A program made the position numbers and the translations under genes. Of a stretch of 8,099 nucleotides of DNA, positions 1 to 6,287 are shown one piece after another. The notes under the pieces were generated by a model. That model saw only the letters and a program-made list of their open reading frames with translations, was not told the DNA's origin and did no database searches. The first letter of the stretch is position 1; each line of letters begins with the position of its first letter. The stretch is from JBFJVZ01 sp041623895 (GTDB taxonomy: Bacteria; Planctomycetota; Planctomycetia; Pirellulales; Pirellulaceae), in assembly GCA_041623895.1 (NCBI GenBank), contig JBFJVZ010000357.1, positions 1 to 8,099 on the forward strand. The letters run 5' to 3'.

Positions 1-408
1 ACCGGGCCGGGCGTAGGGGACCATGTCACTGACATCGATGATCCGCTTCCAACCGGGGACATCGGAATCGACAACCGCCAGGTCTTCCGCTTTCAGCAAA
101 CTGCCCAGCAACACAGGCAATGCGCTCTTGGGTAACCTCGCCGGTGTGTATACCGTCACGTTTCGGTTTGCCAGATCGGTGCTGTACAGAAATCGAATGT
201 TGATCTGGCGTGACACTGCTTCAACCAGTTGCGGCAACGCGACCGATCCTGACAGGTTGAGTTCGACGAATTCTTCGGAAGTGTCTTGCTGTGCCGACGT
301 GGGGGATGACCAAAGAAGACATCCCAACAGCGCAGCGATCAACGTAACTCGCCGTCGCGAGTCGATGCGGTACGTTCGGTAAGCGATGCAACAGTCAGAC
401 AAAGACAC
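1..408 (-). CDS. Secretin (GspD-like) N-terminal part, 3'-truncated by the window edge
   Basis: Seen: the minus strand is open from the left edge to an in-frame TAG at 462-460 and gives 136 residues from a GTG at 408. Residues 18-20 are RRR, followed by a hydrophobic stretch (VTLIAALLGCLLW) and a likely signal-peptidase site after SPTSA or TSAQ. Residues 47-135 read as an N-domain of the secretin type: a beta strand (FVELNLSG), a helix (LPQLVEAVSRQINIRF), a VTVYTP strand, a helix (LPVLLGSLLKAEDLAVVD) and a GWKRIIDV strand. Family knowledge: secretins form outer-membrane channels for type II secretion or pili, and these periplasmic domains precede the pore domain, which would lie outside the window. 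There is no in-frame ATG near the signal peptide. GTG 408 keeps the positively charged n-region; TTG 402 or TTG 342 are alternatives. No strong Shine-Dalgarno is visible. Assignment to the secretin family is fairly confident; the exact system is unknown. Confidence 0.72.
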   Translation of the reverse strand, partial: MSLSDCCIAYRTYRIDSRRRVTLIAALLGCLLWSSPTSAQQDTSEEFVELNLSGSVALPQLVEAVSRQINIRFLYSTDLANRNVTVYTPARLPKSALPVLLGSLLKAEDLAVVDSDVPGWKRIIDVSDMVPYARPG

Positions 409-456
409 GGATCCGATCAGATGCCGACGATTTCGCGGTCGGTATGTTCCAGATGA

Positions 457-486
457 ACGCTAAGAAAAACGTCGCAAAGGCGTCAA
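457..486 (-). promoter_or_regulatory. Weak sigma-70-like promoter candidate for the secretin gene
   Basis: On the minus strand TTGACG (486-481) matches the -35 consensus at five of six positions. After an 18-base spacer comes TAGCGT (462-457), which keeps only the first two bases and the last T of the -10 box. It lies about 49 bases upstream of the proposed GTG start. The poor -10 makes this tentative. Confidence 0.25.
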
Positions 487-519
487 CCGACCTTTATGGC
501 TGAGCGAGTTTCACGCAAA

Positions 520-705
520 GGGGATCTCGATGTTTCTTGATCCCGAAGGGATCGCAGATCGTAGCCGGGGGTAAGCGAGCGCAGCGAGTGCCACCCCCGG
601 AACATATTTGGAGCTCGTAATTCTTACCCCCCGGTAAACCGCTTCGCGGTCACCCATCCAGTCACCGGCTGCCGAAGCGGCAGTTGCAAAGATTGCAAAG
701 CTTTG
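520..705. repeat. Cluster of intergenic hairpins and inverted repeats
   Basis: This is the core of a 529-bp gene-free stretch. In order: GATCCC (539-544) GAA GGGATC (548-553), with a further GGGATC at 521-526. CCGGGGGT (565-572) pairs with ACCCCCGG (593-600) around a GCGAGCGCAGCGAG loop. GGGGGTAAG (567-575) can instead pair with CTTACCCCC (623-631). Then come ACCGC (638-642) TTC GCGGT (646-650), and CTGCCG (669-674) AAG CGGCAG (678-683). It ends with direct copies of TTGCAAAG (684-691, 693-700) and the palindrome CAAAGCTTTG (696-705). The short GAA, TTC and AAG loops and GC-rich arms resemble REP/MITE-like intergenic repeats seen in planctomycete genomes, as I recall them. Reading frames across it look like by-products of the repeats. 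In 706-827 I see only an A8 run at 744-751 and the dyad noted separately. Confidence 0.6.
684..705. promoter_or_regulatory. Candidate upstream activator site for the sigma-54 promoter
   Basis: Two direct copies of TTGCAAAG lie one base apart, and the second overlaps the palindrome CAAAGCTTTG. The site is about 130 bases upstream of the -24 element. Sigma-54 promoters need an enhancer-binding protein bound roughly 100-200 bp upstream, so the distance fits. The role is inferred from position and symmetry only; the site may simply be the end of the repeat cluster. Confidence 0.22.
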
Positions 706-804
706 AAAACTCGTCATCTGAACCAGCAGACCCCCAGGCACGTAAAAAAAATGGCTCGTGTCGAAAATATTGCAAATCGCTGATTAAAAGCGAACTTTCC
801 GTGC

Positions 805-819
805 TTTGATGGCGTCAAA
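805..819. promoter_or_regulatory. Dyad TTTGA-N5-TCAAA next to the -24 element
   Basis: TTTGA (805-809) and TCAAA (815-819) form a perfect 5-bp inverted repeat around TGGCG, ending eight bases before the sigma-54 -24 box. A regulator bound here could touch RNA polymerase at the promoter. The dyad is short enough to arise by chance. Confidence 0.2.
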
Positions 820-827
820 CCCGTTGA

Positions 828-844
828 TTGGCACACTGGTTGCT
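828..844 (+). promoter_or_regulatory. Sigma-54 (RpoN) -24/-12 promoter
   Basis: The sequence TTGGCACACTGGTTGCT matches the known consensus YTGGCACG-N4-TTGCW at every conserved position except the G after CAC, which is A here. The invariant GG (830-831) and GC (842-843) are separated by exactly the required ten bases. With C843 as -12, transcription should start near 855. The only gene downstream on this strand is the 68-residue ORF at 938, giving a leader of about 83 bases. Regulation by an activator protein and ATP hydrolysis follows from the family. The activator cannot be identified from this window. Confidence 0.68.
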
Positions 845-853
845 TGACTACCA

Positions 854-910
854 TTTCACGGATCGAGATGGCAATCGTGCTCATCACAAACCTGCCGTGA
901 AACAACGGCA
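854..910 (+). promoter_or_regulatory. Leader with two mutually exclusive stems
   Basis: TTTCACGG (854-861) is complementary to CCGTGAAA (895-902), an 8-bp stem that would start at the predicted 5' end of the sigma-54 transcript. TGCCGT (893-898) is complementary to ACGGCA (905-910), a 6-bp hairpin with loop GAAACA. Both use 895-898, so only one can form at a time. The hairpin ends 13 bases before the Shine-Dalgarno site and does not cover it. Any regulatory effect is an inference. Confidence 0.35.
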
Positions 911-923
911 ATCTAATCACTGC

Positions 924-929
924 GGAGGG
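924..929 (+). promoter_or_regulatory. Strong Shine-Dalgarno site for the 68-residue ORF
   Basis: GGAGGG lies eight bases before the ATG at 938. It is the best ribosome binding site in the window and fixes this start; most other genes here have weak or no sites. Confidence 0.75.
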
Positions 930-937
930 ATTCACCC

Positions 938-1144
938 ATGTTAACTGCTACTTGCGAACCAAACATTTTTGAAGCACCGGTAACGGATCAGAATGAGATC
1001 ACGGTGTCAGATCGCGAAATCTCGAATCGTGTCCTGAAGATCCGATCGGGCTGGAGTGTTGCCGAGCGTATTCGTCGACGCCATGAAGCAGAACGCCGAT
1101 TTGATGAATTGATCGACACCCTGATGGGTGCACACGCTGCGTAG
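938..1144 (+). CDS. Hypothetical 68-residue protein
   Basis: I do not recognise a named family. Seen: ATG start, ideal Shine-Dalgarno at 924-929, TAG stop at 1142-1144, and a sigma-54 promoter about 110 bases upstream. Residues 1-25 are acidic and without clear structure (MLTATCEPNIFEAPVTDQNE). Residues 26-65 look helical: an ISNRVLKI segment, then SGWSVAERIRRRHEAERRFDELIDTLMG, rich in Arg and Glu. There is no signal peptide and no membrane segment, so it is probably cytoplasmic. I recall similar short planctomycete proteins with an I-x(2-4)-W-x(2)-xER-x(2)-R pattern near the C terminus, but cannot verify this here. The long leader, good translation signals and sensible composition argue for a real gene. 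An adaptor or a small regulator responding to the sigma-54 signal is a guess only. Confidence 0.7.
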   Translation: MLTATCEPNIFEAPVTDQNEITVSDREISNRVLKIRSGWSVAERIRRRHEAERRFDELIDTLMGAHAA

Positions 1145-1161
1145 AGGTTCCTGATGGTGCA

Positions 1162-1212
1162 CGGAATTCGGAAGAATTCCGACCGCGGTGGCCGGAAGTC
1201 TTCCGACTTCCG
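1162..1212. repeat. Tandem hairpins between convergent genes; possible bidirectional terminator
   Basis: CGGAATTC (1162-1169) and GAATTCCG (1174-1181) form an 8-bp stem closed by a GGAA (GNRA-type) loop. Twelve bases on, CGGAAGTC (1193-1200) and GACTTCCG (1205-1212) form another 8-bp stem with loop TTCC. They sit 17 bases after the stop of the 68-residue ORF and 30 bases beyond the stop of ruvX, which comes from the other side. Neither is followed by a T run, so this is not a classical intrinsic terminator. The second motif, with CGCTAC after it, resembles a short repeat I associate with Rhodopirellula intergenic regions. Confidence 0.55.
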
Positions 1213-1242
1213 CTACCAACGTAAATGGACTGCCGTCTGTGT

Positions 1243-1776
1243 CTACTTGGCAGCGGCATCGTCCAAGCCATCTCCACCGTGGGCTCGCGCATCGATTGGT
1301 TCACCGGCAGCGAACCCGTGGTAACGGCACGCTTCCAGATACGATTCCAGCAATACCAGCGCGGCGATCGCGTCGACTCGCCGCTTTTTCTGTTGCCGGC
1401 TTAACCCGCCGGCGGACAATCGTTGTTGTGCATCGGTGGTGGTGAATCGTTCGTCAAACAGCCTGACTGGCACCTTGGTTTCGGCAGCCAACCAGCTTGC
1501 GAACTTGCGACACTCGAGACTCTTTTGGCTTTCACCACCATCTAAGTGAATCGGTAAGCCGACGACAAAGGCAACCAGTCGCTCGTCTTTCACCAGACTG
1601 CGATAGTAATCACCATCTTCCTGCCAATCGGTGGCAGAGCGAACTTCCAGCGGGCTGGCGAGCCTTCGATCGGGATCGCAAACGGCGATGCCGATGCGGA
1701 CGGTCCCATAGTCGATCGCGGCGATCCGACCGTCGCTGGGAAATTCGTCTTTGCGATCTTCGTTGTCGTGGCTCAT
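1243..1776 (-). CDS. ruvX: RuvX/YqgF family putative Holliday junction resolvase-like nuclease
   Basis: The 177 residues show the family's RNase H-like fold signatures: AIDYGTVRIGIAVCDP (D22 as the first acidic residue), VVGLPIHLDGGES (71-83), DERFTT (108-113) and RRVDAIAALVLLESYLE (D135). Family knowledge: YqgF/RuvX is a near-universal bacterial protein proposed to resolve Holliday junctions and, in E. coli, linked to 16S rRNA maturation; it acts in the cytoplasm. Typical members have about 140 residues. This one has about 16 extra polar residues before the core and a 25-residue Gly/Ala/Asp-rich tail after it. The ATG at 1776 is the only nearby start, with no clear Shine-Dalgarno. It lies 43 bp downstream of the U32 gene on the same strand, so co-transcription is likely. 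A small stem (CGATT 1780-1784 with AATCG 1789-1793) lies just upstream of the start. Identity is near certain; the precise substrate is not. Confidence 0.93.
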   Translation of the reverse strand: MSHDNEDRKDEFPSDGRIAAIDYGTVRIGIAVCDPDRRLASPLEVRSATDWQEDGDYYRSLVKDERLVAFVVGLPIHLDGGESQKSLECRKFASWLAAETKVPVRLFDERFTTTDAQQRLSAGGLSRQQKKRRVDAIAALVLLESYLEACRYHGFAAGEPIDARAHGGDGLDDAAAK

Positions 1777-1819
1777 GAGCGATTTTGGAATCGGAAATTG
1801 GTTTCGCAGTGCAAACTCA

Positions 1820-4336
<2,517 letters not shown>

Positions 4337-4457
4337 GAAAGCAAGTATGAAGTAAATATCGTGCCCCCGCGACGCCGCTTGCGGGGTGTTCGAGCCTGGC
4401 TGCCAAATTACGATATGCCGATCCAATCTATCCTTTCACCTGTCCGAGATTCCCCTC
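4337..4457. other. Divergent intergenic region between the U32 and GH2 genes
   Basis: This 121-bp region must hold the promoters of both flanking genes. On the plus strand TACGAT (4409-4414) is a fair -10 match, but I see no -35 at a proper distance. A hairpin CCCCGC (4365-4370) with GCGGGG (4381-4386) lies nearer the U32 start and would be in its leader. No sigma-54 site or clear operator is visible. Confidence 0.4.
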
Positions 4458-6248
4458 ATGAGACACGCGATCTGTTTGCTGATCGTTGGATTCGCAACTC
4501 CAACACTCGCCCAATGGACCGTCCCAGACGATGCGATGATGACGCGTTGGGGCAAACAGGTGACCCCGGAGAACGCTTGGACCGAATACCCGCGACCGCA
4601 ATTCGTCCGAGAGGGAAAATGGAAAAATCTGAACGGATTGTGGGATTACGCGATCACAAAGCAAGAGCAGCCAGAGCCACAGCCGTTTGCCGACAAGATC
4701 CTGGTCCCCTACGCCATCGAATCGGCTCTCAGCGGCGTGCGCCGTCTGCTCGAGCCCGATCAGGTCCTGTGGTATCGGCGTGACTTTGAACATCAGACAC
4801 CCCAGGGGCATCGCACGCACTTGCGATTCGAGGCGGTCGACTACGAAACAACTGTCTTTGTCAACGGACAAGAAGTTGGGCGACACGTCGGCAGCAGCGA
4901 TCCGTTCTCTTTTGACATCACCGACGCGCTGAAAGTCGGCAACAACGAGTTGCTGGTGAAAGTGATCGACAAGACCGCGCCGGATCAGACGCTGGGCAAA
5001 CAGACACTCGATCCCAAAGGCATTTACTACACACGCGTCTCGGGGATTTGGCAGACGGTGTGGCTGGAGGACGTGCCCGTCCGCAACATTGCGTCGGTGA
5101 AAATGAAGCCCAGAATCAAAGCAGGAACGCTGCGCGTCTTGCCGACATTGGGTGGCAAGCCGATCGCGGGCGAGCGTTTGGAGATCACCGTGCGAGACGG
5201 TGAGAAGGTGGTTGGTAAAGCCGACGCCGCGCTCAGCGTGCGAATTCCGAATGCGAAACTTTGGTCACCCAAGTCACCTAACTTGTATGACATCAGAATC
5301 GAGTTGTTTGATGCCGATGGGAAATTGATTGACGCAATCGATTCCTACGCGGCGATGCGCGAGGTTAGCGTTCGCCGCGGACCAGCCGGCCACATCCGCA
5401 TGTTGCTGAACGGCAAGGAAATCTTTCACTACGGCCCGCTCGATCAAGGCTGGTGGCCCGACGGGCTGTTGACTCCGCCCAGCGACGAAGCGATGCGATT
5501 CGACGTTGACTTTTTGAAAGCCGCCGGCTTCAACATGATCCGCAAACACATCAAGGTCGAACCGAGACGTTTTTACAGCTACTGCGATCGAGTCGGCATG
5601 CTGGTCTGGCAAGACATGCCCAGCACTGGCGGCCGGCCATTCTGGAGCAAGCTGGCGCCCAATCCAGAGGAAGATGAATGGCCAACGGATCAGCATGACC
5701 AGTTCATGAAAGAACTGTCCGCGATGGTCAGTTCACTTCGCAATCATCCCTCGATTGTGATGTGGGTGCCCTTTAACGAACGTTGGGGCCAGCACGAAAC
5801 GGTGCAGGTCGCACGCACGATGGAAAACCTGGACATCACGCGGTTGTTGAACATCGCCAGCGGCGGCAACTTCTTTCCGGCAGGTGATGTCGCCGACCGC
5901 CACAATTACCCCGAACCGATGTTTCCTTTTGAAGATCGGCGATTGAATGATTACGTCAAGGTGGTGGGAGAATTCGGCGGTCACGGCTTGGTGGTTCCAG
6001 GCCACCAGTGGAATCCCGAGATGCGAAATTGGGGTTATGGTGATTTGCCGCAAACCAAAGAGGAATACAAGCGGCGGTACCGAGCTTCGTTTGAAGCGCT
6101 GATGAAACTGAAACGACGCGGCGTTGCCGCTGCGGTCTACACGCAAACGACCGATGTCGAAGGCGAAGTCAATGGTTTGATGACTTACGACCGCGAAGTG
6201 CAAAAAATGTCGGCGGAAGAACTGGCAGCGTTACACGGCGATCTGTAA
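4458..6248 (+). CDS. Secreted glycoside hydrolase family 2 protein (beta-galactosidase/beta-glucuronidase type)
   Basis: 596 residues from ATG 4458, which puts a signal peptide at the N terminus (MRHAICLLIVGFATPTLA, cleavage near A18-Q19). An in-frame ATG at 4386 would bury that peptide behind 24 residues and was rejected. GAGA at 4446-4449 is a weak ribosome site. Residues 46-205 are the jelly-roll sugar-binding domain (WKNLNGLWDYA, WYRRDF, VDYETTVFVNGQEVGRH, SGIWQTVWLE). About 209-300 is the Ig-like sandwich (LWSPKSPNLYDI at its end). From about 315 on is the catalytic barrel. NHPSIVMWVPFNERWG carries the acid/base N440-E441, and VVGEFGG likely carries the nucleophile E505. Family knowledge: GH2 enzymes cleave beta-galactosides, glucuronides or mannosides by retention. 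The linkage cannot be told from sequence. The protein lacks the extra C-terminal domains of LacZ and is close to beta-glucuronidase in length. It probably acts in the periplasm or outside the cell on polysaccharide fragments. Confidence 0.93.
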   Translation: MRHAICLLIVGFATPTLAQWTVPDDAMMTRWGKQVTPENAWTEYPRPQFVREGKWKNLNGLWDYAITKQEQPEPQPFADKILVPYAIESALSGVRRLLEPDQVLWYRRDFEHQTPQGHRTHLRFEAVDYETTVFVNGQEVGRHVGSSDPFSFDITDALKVGNNELLVKVIDKTAPDQTLGKQTLDPKGIYYTRVSGIWQTVWLEDVPVRNIASVKMKPRIKAGTLRVLPTLGGKPIAGERLEITVRDGEKVVGKADAALSVRIPNAKLWSPKSPNLYDIRIELFDADGKLIDAIDSYAAMREVSVRRGPAGHIRMLLNGKEIFHYGPLDQGWWPDGLLTPPSDEAMRFDVDFLKAAGFNMIRKHIKVEPRRFYSYCDRVGMLVWQDMPSTGGRPFWSKLAPNPEEDEWPTDQHDQFMKELSAMVSSLRNHPSIVMWVPFNERWGQHETVQVARTMENLDITRLLNIASGGNFFPAGDVADRHNYPEPMFPFEDRRLNDYVKVVGEFGGHGLVVPGHQWNPEMRNWGYGDLPQTKEEYKRRYRASFEALMKLKRRGVAAAVYTQTTDVEGEVNGLMTYDREVQKMSAEELAALHGDL

Positions 6249-6259
6249 CGCCCCACGTA

Positions 6260-6280
6260 GGCGCGGCATTCTGCCGTGTC
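6260..6280. terminator. Hairpin between convergent GH2 and DUF5722 genes
   Basis: CGGCA (6264-6268) and TGCCG (6272-6276) pair around TTC. The stem extends outward to 6260/6280 with two G-U pairs when read on the plus strand. It is centred in the 39-bp gap between the two stop codons. There is no T run, so it is either a weak two-way transcription block or a small repeat like those near 1162-1212. CCGTG (6274-6278) can also pair with CACGG (6289-6293). Confidence 0.45.
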
Positions 6281-6287
6281 CTGCATG

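Noticed and set aside
23..382. Plus-strand 119-residue ORF
   Set aside because: It is antisense to the secretin frame, which has a signal peptide and a domain; the plus product is Ser/Arg/Thr-rich without motifs.
511..741. Minus-strand 76-residue ORF across the hairpin cluster
   Set aside because: Its sequence is made by the repeats (GSRN, AAGDWMG, LAALAYPRLRS). No Shine-Dalgarno or domain is visible, so it is a by-product of the repeat cluster.
744..751. A8 run as a terminator T tract for the minus strand
   Set aside because: No gene on the minus strand ends there and no stem directly precedes it in that orientation.
714..935. Minus-strand 73-residue ORF opposite the sigma-54 promoter
   Set aside because: It has no ribosome site or recognisable composition, and it lies antisense to a well-supported promoter and leader.
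4337..4426. 30-residue N-terminal extension of the U32 protein (ATG 4426)
   Set aside because: The family begins just before LELLAPAG; the extension is unlike the family and would consume the divergent promoter region.
4386..4457. 24-residue N-terminal extension of the GH2 protein (ATG 4386)
   Set aside because: It would place the signal peptide inside the protein; ATG 4458 gives a normal signal peptide.
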